From Deltaproteobacteria bacterium (GTDB lineage Bacteria > JAUYMQ01), in assembly GCA_030698575.1 (NCBI GenBank), contig JAUYMQ010000276.1, positions 1 to 14,353 on the forward strand: a DNA stretch of 14,353 nt, in the 5' to 3' direction. The position numbers and the translations under genes were made by a program. A model generated the notes under the pieces. That model had not been told where the DNA came from. It saw only the letters and a program-made list of their open reading frames with translations, and ran no database searches. This document shows positions 1 through 8,093 of the stretch, piece after piece. Within the stretch, counting starts at the first letter, position 1. Each line of letters starts with the position of its first letter.

Positions 1-1238
1 GCGCGGTGCCGGTAGGCCGTTCCGAGATTGGTCTCGACCATGGCGTACGCGACCGTCAGGACGGTGGCGAAGCTCAGCAGCGTGGCCGCCGCGCGAAAGT
101 TCGTGCGAAGCGCGTAGCGGATGCCCTGCCAGATGGCGGGCAGCAGGCAGTACCACAGCAACATTTCGGGGAAGGTGAGCGCCTGCCGCAGGTTGAAGAT
201 CTGCCAGGGCGCGGGCGCCAGCAGGAAATAGGACAGCCCTATCGGCAGGTATGCGATCGCAGCGATAGGCGAGGCGATCTCGTGCTCCATGCCGTAGGCC
301 GAGCCACCCGAGGCCATCCCCTCGCGCATCTCATTGACCGTCGCCAGCCCCTGGTTCTCGACGATGTCACTCCCGAAGCCGTATTCCTGGTAGAGCCCGA
401 CGAACCCCAGCATGAGCAGCAGGGCCAGGGCGAGCCCCCTGAAGCTCACGCCCAGGCGCCCCAGCATCAGGCTTCCCACGAGAGAAACACCCGTGAGCAC
501 GAAGAGGTAGCTCCGGAGGGTCCCCAGAAGCGTCATGAAGCCGAGGAGCACGGCGAAGCGGCCCAGGCTCATGTGTCGCTGGAGCATGAGGGTGTGCCAG
601 AGCACCATGACGATGGCGAACGTGGTGAGGGCGTCCTTCAGGTTGATGCTCGACCAGAGCATCAGGCTCGGGAAGAACATCGCGAAAAGCGACGCCCATA
701 CCGCCGTCGGCCGGTCGAAGACCTCGCGGCAGAGATAGAAGACGTACAGCGAGCAGAGGGGACCGATGACGCAGTTCAGGAACGCCGGAACGAGCGGCAC
801 GAATCCCCAAAGCCAGTAGATGGCCCCGTTCACGTAGAACCAGCCCACCTGGTCGGAGTGCGCGATGTAGACCGGATACCCCCCCGTGCCCTTCCAGTAG
901 GAAACCAGCTGCTGGCCCACTTCGTTGTAGCGGCCGTCGTCGAGCGCGAAGCTCCCGGCGGGGAGCAGATAATGGTTCACCAGCGCAATGATGCACCGGA
1001 GAGTGATACCGAGCAGGAATATGGCGCAGAGAAACTGCACGTCCTCGACCCGGGATCGGGAACGGATGAACAAGAGCCCGCAGAAGGCGCCGACCACCGC
1101 CACGATGAATGCGACGGGAATCTGATTGTCCGTTCCGCCGGCGATGAAGCCGAGGCCGGCGACGAGGAAGGCCGTTGCCAAGGCCGTCCGGACCGCGCCG
1201 CGATTTCCTCCGGCAATCCCGTCGAAAAGCTTCCTCAA
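1..1238 (-). CDS. Polytopic GT-C-like membrane protein of the EPS cluster (3' end beyond window)
   Basis: Incomplete: 412 residues are visible and the frame is still open at base 1. The start is TTG at 1238, which overlaps the TGA of the upstream polymerase gene (TTGA) and has a G8 ribosome binding site six bases ahead. The product is very hydrophobic with many predicted membrane spans (first about residues 20-35 and 40-58). An acidic pair, Asp100-Asp101, follows the third span in the loop FALDDGRYN, where GT-C fold glycosyltransferases (ArnT/PMT-like) carry their catalytic acid. Other recognisable blocks are WSSINLKD (195-202), LRSYLF in the middle and ETNLGTAYRHR (402-412). The last is a block I associate with membrane proteins of exopolysaccharide clusters. 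I infer a lipid-linked-sugar-dependent glycosyltransferase or related assembly protein in the inner membrane. A polymerase role is possible, and the substrate cannot be read from the sequence. Confidence 0.72.
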   Translation of the reverse strand, partial: MRKLFDGIAGGNRGAVRTALATAFLVAGLGFIAGGTDNQIPVAFIVAVVGAFCGLLFIRSRSRVEDVQFLCAIFLLGITLRCIIALVNHYLLPAGSFALDDGRYNEVGQQLVSYWKGTGGYPVYIAHSDQVGWFYVNGAIYWLWGFVPLVPAFLNCVIGPLCSLYVFYLCREVFDRPTAVWASLFAMFFPSLMLWSSINLKDALTTFAIVMVLWHTLMLQRHMSLGRFAVLLGFMTLLGTLRSYLFVLTGVSLVGSLMLGRLGVSFRGLALALLLMLGFVGLYQEYGFGSDIVENQGLATVNEMREGMASGGSAYGMEHEIASPIAAIAYLPIGLSYFLLAPAPWQIFNLRQALTFPEMLLWYCLLPAIWQGIRYALRTNFRAAATLLSFATVLTVAYAMVETNLGTAYRHR

Positions 1239-3763
1239 GATTCTCCCCCCCCGCTCGCTTCCTGCGACCCCTCGCCCGCTGTCCTATCCTCCAGGATGGC
1301 CCTGGCGCTCGATGTGAGGCCGCGCTCCAGATAGAGATCAATCAGCAGGTCATGGCAGGCCCGGTTTCCCGGACGTGCCGCAGACAGTCCGCGGCAGGTT
1401 TCGACCGCCTGGTTCCAGTTCCCCGCGCGGCGATGCGCGCGCGCCAGCTCCACGCGGGCCTCTGCATTACCCGGAGCGGCCTCGCTCACCCGGGCCCAGG
1501 CGCTGATTGCGTCCTCAGGCCGTCCGCGCTGCGTCGCAACCTCCGCGAGCCCGCGTGCGGCCCCCAGATCGCCGGGCCGGAGGGCAAGAATCGACTCGTA
1601 CGCCTCGCCCGCGGCGGCCGGCTTCCCCGAAGCCATCAGCGCCCCGGCCAGAACTCGCATCGCAGGGACATGGCGGGCGTCGCGCCCGACGGCTTCTCGC
1701 GCCAGCACCAGGGCCGCGGCATGGCGTCCGCCGGCGAGGGCGATTCTTGCGCGGGCCGCGAGCGGTTCGGCCATGGCGGGATCCAGCGCGGCGGCCTCGG
1801 CGAATGCGGCGTCGGCCGCCTCTGCCCTGCCCTTCGTATCGAGAAACTCGCCCAGATAAATCAGCGCCGGGGGCGACGAAGGCGTGACGGAACGCGCAAG
1901 GATCGGATCGGCGGTCACCTCCCACAGAAGCGGGAGCACCCGCGAGAGGCCGCGCGCATCCGCAGCCACCGAGGCCTCGAGATCCACAAGCGCCTCAGCT
2001 CTTAGCCCTTCGGCCAGGCGGAAACGCGCCCGGGCTTCGCGTGCGGCGCCCGCCCTGGGATCCAGGCGGACGGCGTCGTCAAGCGCCGCCGACGCAACCG
2101 GGCGCTCACCGCGCGCCTCGGCCACGAACGCCAGCGCAAGGTACGAGGAGGCATCCCGCGGATTCAGCTTCACGGCGGACGCAAAAGCCGCCCCGGCCTC
2201 GCGCAGGGCAAGATGGCCGCCCTGCCCGCTCTGCCTCGACTCGAGAATCATCCTTCCAAGAAAGCCATGCGCCCCGGCGGAACCCGGATCGAGCGCCGTT
2301 GCACGGCGCCCAAGTTCGACTGCCCGTTCGGGCGCCAGGGCCGAGAGCGATGCTTCGGCCTCGGCGATGGCCGCCGCCGCCCGCGCGTCACGCAGAGTGA
2401 AAATCGAGAAAGAGACCGTCACCAGCAAACAGGCGGCCGCCCCCATCGCCGGGGCCATCCCCCTCGGCCGGAGGGCCGGAACTGACCCCCGGCGTCCCAT
2501 CCCCGCGGAGGCGGTGATGAGCCCGGCGTAGAGCCCCCAGAGCCACAGAAGCGGCGCCATCTGAAGCGGCGAGTCGACGAGCGCGTGGGCGCCGAGGGCG
2601 ACAAGGCCCGACAGCCCCGCCGCCGCCGAAGCCACTGCAACGCGATCGTTGCGCGTCCGGGATGTCACGATCGCCTGCCGCGCGAACGTCACGGCCGCGC
2701 CCAGTGCGAGAAGAGGAAAGGCCCAGCCCATTTCCAGCGATCCTTCAACCCAGTCGTTGTGGGCGTGCTCGACCCGATAGGGCACGTCGACCCCGCGATG
2801 CGCCGGATAGACCCAGGGAAAAGTCCCGAGCCCCCAGCCTGCGGCGCCCCCTGAACCGATTGCATCGACCGTGCTCTTCCAGATTGAGATCCGGAAACCC
2901 ATGGAGCTCTCGCTCGTCCCCTCCGGCGGCTTGAAACGCGAAAGAACCTCCGCGTGGCCGAGCGACAGACCTCCGAGAAGCGTCAGCGCCAGTGCGGCTG
3001 CGCGTCCGCGTTTTCGCCACCGGCCCGCGTCCTTCCCCTTCGCGAGGCTCACGCAGAGCGCGAGCGATCCCAGGCCGGCGATCGCCGCCAGCAGCCCACC
3101 CCGTGAGCCGGTCGCCAGCAGACCCGCCAGGCAGACGGCGACCCCGGCCGCCTGCAGGAGGGCGCCGATACGGGAGGCGGGTTGCTTCCCCAGGAAGAGC
3201 ACGCCGGCCAGGGCGACGGGGAGGATCGAGGCCAGCAGGGCCGCAAGATGGTTCGGATTGATGAAAGGGCCGCCCGTGTGTGGCGCGTCTCCTGGATGGC
3301 CTGTGAGCGCGCCCGGGATGCCGGCCGTCATCGGTTCGATGTGAATCAGCGCCAGAACCGCGGCCGCGGCGCCCAGGAGCACGAGGCCCGTGCGCAATCG
3401 CTCGCTGGCTGCGCGGCTGGCGGAGGCCACAAGCGTCGTTGCGTAGACGCCCGCCGCGCCCACAATGATCGCGAGCCGGAGAATGGCGGCGTGGGTATAG
3501 AAGGCGTGGAGCGCGGCCACACCCGCCAGCGCGAGGAGGCCTGACACCAGGAGTCCCGATCGGCCGGGCCGGCGAAGCGCCGGAAACGAGAGGGTGTCGC
3601 CCAGGGCGAAGGCGCATGCGGTTGCGAAGCCGAGGAGCATCCCCGCGCCTGCAAGCGGCGCCGCGGCCGCGCCGCCGCAGCCGAGAACCGCCACGGCGAT
3701 GGCAAGGAGCAACGCCGACCCTAGGATCGTGGCGTGGCGCGCCCGGCGCTTTGCTCGTTCCAA
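1235..3763 (-). CDS. Wzy/O-antigen-ligase-like polymerase with C-terminal TPR domain
   Basis: 842 residues. Residues about 10-455 form a polytopic membrane domain of the Wzy_C (O-antigen ligase/polymerase) family. The landmarks are GPFINPNHLAALL (165-177), ATGSRGG (217-223), GWGLGTF (309-315), the periplasmic-loop block VEHAHNDWVEGSLEMGW (331-347) and HALVDSPLQ (393-401). After a last span near 436-456, residues about 465-825 are an Ala-rich helical array of TPR-type repeats, for example ALDPGSAGAHGFLGR (490-504), KLNPRDASSYLALAF (532-546) and LRPGDLGAARGLAE (728-741). The family joins polysaccharide repeat units or transfers glycan in the inner membrane; polymerase is favoured here because of the Wzz and OPX neighbours. 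Start is TTG with a G6 ribosome binding site six bases ahead, 33 bases after the kinase gene. Plain Wzy or WaaL proteins are about 400-450 residues, so the TPR half is an addition. Confidence 0.88.
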   Translation of the reverse strand: MERAKRRARHATILGSALLLAIAVAVLGCGGAAAAPLAGAGMLLGFATACAFALGDTLSFPALRRPGRSGLLVSGLLALAGVAALHAFYTHAAILRLAIIVGAAGVYATTLVASASRAASERLRTGLVLLGAAAAVLALIHIEPMTAGIPGALTGHPGDAPHTGGPFINPNHLAALLASILPVALAGVLFLGKQPASRIGALLQAAGVAVCLAGLLATGSRGGLLAAIAGLGSLALCVSLAKGKDAGRWRKRGRAAALALTLLGGLSLGHAEVLSRFKPPEGTSESSMGFRISIWKSTVDAIGSGGAAGWGLGTFPWVYPAHRGVDVPYRVEHAHNDWVEGSLEMGWAFPLLALGAAVTFARQAIVTSRTRNDRVAVASAAAGLSGLVALGAHALVDSPLQMAPLLWLWGLYAGLITASAGMGRRGSVPALRPRGMAPAMGAAACLLVTVSFSIFTLRDARAAAAIAEAEASLSALAPERAVELGRRATALDPGSAGAHGFLGRMILESRQSGQGGHLALREAGAAFASAVKLNPRDASSYLALAFVAEARGERPVASAALDDAVRLDPRAGAAREARARFRLAEGLRAEALVDLEASVAADARGLSRVLPLLWEVTADPILARSVTPSSPPALIYLGEFLDTKGRAEAADAAFAEAAALDPAMAEPLAARARIALAGGRHAAALVLAREAVGRDARHVPAMRVLAGALMASGKPAAAGEAYESILALRPGDLGAARGLAEVATQRGRPEDAISAWARVSEAAPGNAEARVELARAHRRAGNWNQAVETCRGLSAARPGNRACHDLLIDLYLERGLTSSARAILEDRTAGEGSQEASGGGES
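1245..1252 (-). promoter_or_regulatory. G8 ribosome binding site that fixes a TTG start
   Basis: A run of eight G on the minus strand lies six bases (AGAATC) before the TTG at 1238. It sits inside the end of the polymerase gene. With no ATG nearby and a TTGA stop/start overlap, it supports TTG as the real start and suggests translational coupling. Confidence 0.5.
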
Positions 3764-3769
3764 GACCTT

Positions 3770-3775
3770 CCCCCC
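3770..3775 (-). promoter_or_regulatory. G6 ribosome binding site for a TTG start
   Basis: Six G on the minus strand precede the TTG at 3763 by six bases (AAGGTC), the same spacing as the G8 site at 1245-1252. A more standard GGAGG lies further upstream at about 3782-3786, but it is too distant from any in-frame start. The first in-frame ATG would cut off the first membrane span. Confidence 0.5.
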
Positions 3776-3796
3776 GCTTACCTCCGGAATGCTTGG

Positions 3797-5695
3797 CTAG
3801 ACTGCCGCCCCCGGCTGTTGGGCCGTTTCCTGCCCCGAGGCGTACTGCTGATACTGGTAGTAGTAGCCAAGGCGCTCGCGCCGGCTCTTGTTGATCACGA
3901 CCCCCAGAATCCGCCCCTGCGACTTTTCGATCTGCTCCTTCGCGCGCTGGATCGGTCGCCATTCGAACTTGCCCGCCTCCACGACGAGCACCGTTCCGTC
4001 GACCAGCCCAGCGAGGATGGAGGCATCGATGACCGAGCCGATTGGAGGTGAATCCAACACGACGTAGTCAAAGCGCTCATGGAGCTGCTTCAGCACCTCC
4101 CGCAGGCGGTCGGAATCGAGCAGCTCGGCCGGATTTGGCGGAAGCGATCCGCGCGGTATCACGAACAGATTCTTGATGGCGGTCGGCTGTATCACTTCGT
4201 CGAGCTCCGATTCGCCAACGAGCACCTCGACCATTCCTTTCCCGTTCTTCAGGCCGAACACCTTGTGCAGCCTCGGCTTGCGGAAATCCGAGTCGACCAG
4301 CACGGTCCGCTTCATGCCGCTGGCAAGCGTGATTCCAAGGTTCGCCGAGACAGTGCTCTTCCCCTCCTCCGGACCGGTGCTCGTGACGAGAAGGGTTTTA
4401 GGAACGCCGTCGGGCCGGGAGAACTTCAGGTTCGTCCGGAGGGTCCGGAACATCTCACTCTCGGGCGACGAGGGGTGCTGGGCAGAAATCAAGAAAGGGT
4501 TGCCCAGCCGGTCCTTCTCGTCCAACTGGATGATCGACGCGAGCACCGGCGTCTTGAGGAAACGCTCGGCGTCCTCGGGCGTCTGCACGGTGCGATCGAA
4601 GATCTCCAGATAGAGGACGAGTCCGATTCCCAGCAGGACACCCAGCAGCCCACCGATGGTAATGTTGCGCCTGGTGTTCGGGCTTATCGGTCTCGACGGG
4701 ATCTGCGCGTATTCGACGATCGACACGTTGTTGTCCGCCAGGCCACCGGTGAGATCCATCTCCTTCAGCTTCTTCATGAGAAGGATCATCATTTCCTTGT
4801 TGAGCTCCGATTCGCGCCGCTTGATGTTGTACTGAATGAGCTGCTTGTTCTGCGCCGAGTTCTCCACCATGTCTTCTGAGATCTTGCCCCTCAGCGTCTC
4901 GACCTCAGTGCGCTTCGCGACAACCTTCGGGTGTTTGTCGAGGTATCGCTGCAGCAGGCCGTTCAGCTCCATCTCAGCCGCTGCGAGCTGGTTCGAGAGC
5001 GCCTGAACGGTAGAGGTCTGCGACGCCATCCCCTCCTCCCCGCGTCCGGCGCCGGAGTCGGATGCCAGGCCTGTCGTCGGGTCAATGTTTGTTTCCTGGA
5101 GGTAGTCGATCAGCTCCTCGTCGAGCCCCCGGATCTTCCCCTCCAGGGTCGCCAGCTCTTCGGTCAGCCAGGCGACCGAGCGCCGGGTGGTCTCGAGTTT
5201 TCTTTCCTGATTCATCTCGATGTAGACCTCGGCCACCGTGTTCGCGATGCTGCTGGCGAGTTCCGCGTTCGGGCCCACGACGTTGATGTCGAACAGCCGT
5301 GTGTCCGGAATCCGATCGACCATGATCGAGTTCTTCACCCGCATGGCGGCGCCGCGCAGGGCTTCAGGCGAAGCATCGTCCGGGGCAAGCTTCAGTCTGC
5401 CCACCACTCGCTCGGCCACCGGATCGCTCTTGATCACGTGAATCTGCGTCTCGAAGGAGAGCCGCTCGGCGAAGTAACTCTCGTAAGGATTGGTCTGCTC
5501 GGGCAGGAGCGCGCGCACCAGGGTCTGCCCCATGATGATGCGGCTGGTGGCCCGGTAGACGGCCTGCTGCTTCCAGGTAAGCAGCCAGGCAACCGCGAGC
5601 ACACCTGCAGCGCAAGCCAGAACGAAGCGCCAGCGTCGCAGCAGAATAGAAACGAAGTCAGCTATGTGGGCGCCTTCCTCGAACTGGAATCGCAT
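3797..5695 (-). CDS. Wzz chain-length determinant fused to BY-type tyrosine kinase
   Basis: 632 residues, the full-length proteobacterial fusion architecture. The Wzz part has a first span at about 23-40, a periplasmic coiled-coil region (about 165-320), the proline motif PSRPISPN (333-340) and a second span (346-364). The cytoplasmic kinase carries EMFRTLRTNLKF (414-425), Walker A GPEEGKST (441-448), Walker A' VLVDSD (465-470) and Walker B YVVLDSPP (544-551). The tail has a Tyr cluster YYYQYQQY (611-618), the expected autophosphorylation site. Proteins of this family set polymer length and couple polymerisation to export through cycles of phosphorylation and oligomer assembly in the inner membrane. 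The ATG at 5695 has AGGAGG about ten bases upstream, overlapping the stop of the OPX gene (15 bases between coding regions). All three Walker elements are intact, so an active kinase is expected. No partner tyrosine phosphatase is seen in the window. Confidence 0.95.
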   Translation of the reverse strand: MRFQFEEGAHIADFVSILLRRWRFVLACAAGVLAVAWLLTWKQQAVYRATSRIIMGQTLVRALLPEQTNPYESYFAERLSFETQIHVIKSDPVAERVVGRLKLAPDDASPEALRGAAMRVKNSIMVDRIPDTRLFDINVVGPNAELASSIANTVAEVYIEMNQERKLETTRRSVAWLTEELATLEGKIRGLDEELIDYLQETNIDPTTGLASDSGAGRGEEGMASQTSTVQALSNQLAAAEMELNGLLQRYLDKHPKVVAKRTEVETLRGKISEDMVENSAQNKQLIQYNIKRRESELNKEMMILLMKKLKEMDLTGGLADNNVSIVEYAQIPSRPISPNTRRNITIGGLLGVLLGIGLVLYLEIFDRTVQTPEDAERFLKTPVLASIIQLDEKDRLGNPFLISAQHPSSPESEMFRTLRTNLKFSRPDGVPKTLLVTSTGPEEGKSTVSANLGITLASGMKRTVLVDSDFRKPRLHKVFGLKNGKGMVEVLVGESELDEVIQPTAIKNLFVIPRGSLPPNPAELLDSDRLREVLKQLHERFDYVVLDSPPIGSVIDASILAGLVDGTVLVVEAGKFEWRPIQRAKEQIEKSQGRILGVVINKSRRERLGYYYQYQQYASGQETAQQPGAAV

Positions 5696-5710
5696 GGTTG
5701 GTCGTTCCTC

Positions 5711-6835
5711 CTAGAAGAAGCTCTTCGGGACCACGATCACGTCTCCTGGGAGCAGATCCACGTCCAGCGATCGATCTCCCTTTTCCATCACGTCGCCCAT
5801 CTTCACGGTCTTCTCTTCCTTCTGGCCATCCTTGTCGCGCACGAGCTTGGTCTTGTTCGAGCGCGCGTATTCGCTGAAGCCGCCCGCGTCGAGAATGGCG
5901 GTCATGGCCGAGATCCCCTCCTTGTATTTGTAGGCCCCGGGGTTCTTGACCTCACCGAGCACGAAATAGCTGCGGTCCTCGCTGCCGAGAGCACCGCGTT
6001 CGGTCTCATCCTTCGGATGCACGTAGATGACGTCGCCGTTTTCCACCTGCCGGTTTTGACTGACGTCGCCCTTGACGAGCAGATCGTCCAGCCGGACGGT
6101 CACCCCCTGGACGCGCTCGCCGCCGCTGGCACCAGTCTGAAGCAGCGTGCACTCGCTCCCCGCATCGCGGGTGAGGCCGCCCGCGTCGAGCAGCAGCTTG
6201 AGCAGATCGGTCGGCCCCCGGAGCGCGTAGACCCCCGGACGCATGATCGAGCCGTGAACGGAGACCTTCTGCGACTGGTAGTCGACCACCTCGACGGTTA
6301 CGCGCGGATCACGCAGATACCCCTGGGCGAGCGCGTCGCGCAAAACATCGGCAATCTGCTTGGTGGAGTGCCCTGCAACGCCCACTTCACCCACGAGGTA
6401 GTGGTGGACAGTGCCGTCGGGTCCCACCTTGAACTCCCCGCTGACATCGGGCTCCTGCCAGACGGTGATCTGCAACACATCGCCGGGCCCGACGGTGTAC
6501 CCCTCGGGGGAATCGGTTGAAGCCAGTCCGACGCTGGCGCGGGCGGGTGCCTGCCCGGCCCCGGGAGGCGGGGAGATCTCGGTCACGGGCCCGCCGGGCG
6601 CGGCTGACCCGGCCGCCTCCTGCGGGATTGCCCCCGGCGGTGTCTCCGCCTCGGCCGCGCGCGGCGTGGGGGAGCCGAAGGGTGACTGGACGGGATCGGG
6701 CCGCGCGGTCGAGAGTGCCGGCCCCGTTGCCCCTGCCTGTTGTGCGACGGCGGTTCCGCCGTGCGCCACGAGCAGGAGCGCCGTCAGTGCGCAGAGAAGC
6801 GATTCAAATTCGGGCCGATTCAGCTTCCAGGTCAT
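5711..6835 (-). CDS. Polysaccharide export (OPX/Wza-like) protein with SLBB domains
   Basis: 374 residues. Residues 1-31 are a signal peptide ending AVA before QQ, with no lipobox Cys at the cleavage site, so unlike E. coli Wza it is probably not a lipoprotein. A Pro/Ala/Gly-rich linker (about 33-108) leads to the Poly_export domain starting GYTVGPGDVLQITVW (112-126), with VTVEVVDYQSQKVSVHG (179-195) running into the first SLBB domain (about 190-275). A second SLBB domain (SYFVLGEVKNPGAYKY onward) spans about 289-370. The protein ends four residues after VIVVP, so it lacks the C-terminal amphipathic helix with which Wza crosses the outer membrane. It should form a periplasmic conduit between the Wzz-kinase and an outer-membrane pore. 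The barrel encoded next to it is the obvious partner. Start is ATG with a G6 tract three bases upstream. Confidence 0.93.
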   Translation of the reverse strand: MTWKLNRPEFESLLCALTALLLVAHGGTAVAQQAGATGPALSTARPDPVQSPFGSPTPRAAEAETPPGAIPQEAAGSAAPGGPVTEISPPPGAGQAPARASVGLASTDSPEGYTVGPGDVLQITVWQEPDVSGEFKVGPDGTVHHYLVGEVGVAGHSTKQIADVLRDALAQGYLRDPRVTVEVVDYQSQKVSVHGSIMRPGVYALRGPTDLLKLLLDAGGLTRDAGSECTLLQTGASGGERVQGVTVRLDDLLVKGDVSQNRQVENGDVIYVHPKDETERGALGSEDRSYFVLGEVKNPGAYKYKEGISAMTAILDAGGFSEYARSNKTKLVRDKDGQKEEKTVKMGDVMEKGDRSLDVDLLPGDVIVVPKSFF

Positions 6836-6838
6836 TTT

Positions 6839-6844
6839 CCCCCC
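6839..6844 (-). promoter_or_regulatory. G6 ribosome binding site of the OPX gene
   Basis: Six G followed by AAA directly precede the ATG at 6835. It is the same style of site as before the two TTG-start genes and the GTG-start gene of this cluster; no ordinary AGGAGG is nearby. Confidence 0.45.
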
Positions 6845-6868
6845 GCGGTGCGTTGAAACCGTTCATCG

Positions 6869-6897
6869 GGTTCCGGGTCTCTCCGAGATCCGGAACC
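6869..6897 (-). other. Intercistronic RNA hairpin between barrel and OPX genes
   Basis: In the transcript, GGUUCCGG pairs with CCGGAACC (8 bp). After one A-C mismatch, UCUC pairs with GAGA around a GGA loop, giving about 12 paired bases. It starts seven bases after the stop of the barrel gene. No U-run follows, so it is not a standard intrinsic terminator. A role in mRNA 3'-end protection or in setting expression of the barrel against the downstream genes is inference. Confidence 0.6.
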
Positions 6898-6903
6898 GCG
6901 TCC

Positions 6904-8067
6904 TCAGAAATCGTAGCGAAGCCCGATGGTCGCCCGGAGCCCCTCGAAGTCGTCCGTCTCGAGTGTGCCCGCGTTCTGGCGGTAGCCCACGCCGGTGATG
7001 ATCGACGTTCTCGGACGGAGCTTGTGCTCCAGGCTGAGGTCTCCCCCGAAATAGTTGTTGTCGGGCGAAGCCGATCCTCCGTCGTCGAAGAGCGTGTAGA
7101 ACGAGCTCAGCCGAAGAAGGCTCCTTGGAGAGATCTCCCGTTCGAGGCCGAGGTTCGCGCGGTTCTGCCGGAACAGATTCCCGAAGACGTCGCTCGTGAA
7201 AATCTGGTCGTAGCCGACGGTCGCACGGGTCCGGTGATTCGGCGTGTAGGTGATCGACGCCTCGATGACGCTCCCGTTCTGGTTTCCCAAATCGTCGAAC
7301 TTGATCCAGTTGTAGCCCCCCGACAGGTTCACGGAGAATCGCCGTCCGAGCCTGAGACGCATGCCTATCTGTGAAAGCAGGCCGTTGAAGCTCGCGGCGC
7401 TGTCTTCTTTGTACTCCCGGCTCGTGAACTCCTGGGACGTGTAGACCAGGATGCGCTCGGTCATCTCCCGATCGAGATACAGGTTCGCCCGGGACTCGCC
7501 AAAGTTCGGAAGCTCCCCCTCTTCAGAGTCCTCGCCCAGGAAGTCCGTCTGCCCGTAGAGAAGCTCCATTCTGGCGTGGCTTCTCGACCCGATGTCGCTC
7601 CGGAGCACGGGGCCGACCCACCAGCTGTTCGACTGGACGAGGTTCGTGGAGATATCCTCGGGCTGTCCCACCCTCTCGTTCACATAGGTGAACAGGTCTT
7701 CCGCCTTGAGTGAGAGATGAGGCGTAAGGCGGTACTCCAGCACCGCCCGCTCGTGGAAAAACTGCCCGTTCAGATCCTCGTTTTTCCCGTAAACGAAGAA
7801 GCTGGCGCCGGACTCGGAGTCGAAGTCGGTCCGGTTGCCGCGATAGCTCAGCGTCACCAGCGGCGCGATCGTCGTGAAGAAGTCCCCCACCTTTCCGCGC
7901 CGCTCGAGGTAAGCGTTGTTGTCGTAGGTCTCCCGGAGCTCGAAGCTCCCGTTGACCTGCACTCGTCCCGCGTCCGCTTCAGGCGGGATCAGCGCCGTCA
8001 TGCCCCAGAGGAGCGCGGTCAGGAGGATGGCGAGTGAGAAGCGCATGTCGTTTCTTCGTCCGTTCAT
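6904..8067 (-). CDS. Outer-membrane beta-barrel protein of the EPS export cluster
   Basis: 387 residues. Residues about 8-33 are a signal peptide (MRFSLAILLTALLWGM then an Ala-Asp-Ala end). The rest is alternating polar/hydrophobic strands rich in Tyr, Phe, Arg and Gly with acidic loops, and the chain ends in LRYDF. A terminal aromatic residue on the last strand is the standard Bam-recognition signature of outer-membrane barrels. About 355 mature residues would suit roughly 16-18 strands. It resembles beta-barrel proteins encoded in other EPS loci (outer-membrane proteins of PEP-CTERM-type and myxobacterial clusters) rather than a classic porin. It lies between a secreted beta-sandwich-like protein and the OPX gene, so its likely job is the outer-membrane exit pore. 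The start is uncertain: ATG at 8046, beginning MRFSLAIL, is also possible, and neither start has a strong ribosome binding site. Confidence 0.85.
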   Translation of the reverse strand: MNGRRNDMRFSLAILLTALLWGMTALIPPEADAGRVQVNGSFELRETYDNNAYLERRGKVGDFFTTIAPLVTLSYRGNRTDFDSESGASFFVYGKNEDLNGQFFHERAVLEYRLTPHLSLKAEDLFTYVNERVGQPEDISTNLVQSNSWWVGPVLRSDIGSRSHARMELLYGQTDFLGEDSEEGELPNFGESRANLYLDREMTERILVYTSQEFTSREYKEDSAASFNGLLSQIGMRLRLGRRFSVNLSGGYNWIKFDDLGNQNGSVIEASITYTPNHRTRATVGYDQIFTSDVFGNLFRQNRANLGLEREISPRSLLRLSSFYTLFDDGGSASPDNNYFGGDLSLEHKLRPRTSIITGVGYRQNAGTLETDDFEGLRATIGLRYDF

Positions 8068-8093
8068 CTATGAGCTGATGCCAGTTGGCGTCC

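Noticed and set aside
6-1334. Long open frame on the plus strand (442 codons) at the left edge
   Set aside because: It is antisense to a gene with clear membrane-protein sequence and conserved blocks; its own translation is low-complexity, rich in Arg, Glu, His and Pro, as expected from the reverse of G+C-rich coding DNA.
2745-3962. Minus-strand frame of 405 codons overlapping the polymerase and kinase ends
   Set aside because: It is an Arg/Gly/Pro-rich alternative frame within two real genes, with no recognisable motif.
4931-6520. Plus-strand open frame of 529 codons opposite the kinase and OPX genes
   Set aside because: It crosses two well-recognised genes and their boundary and shows no domain; third-position G+C bias explains the lack of stops.
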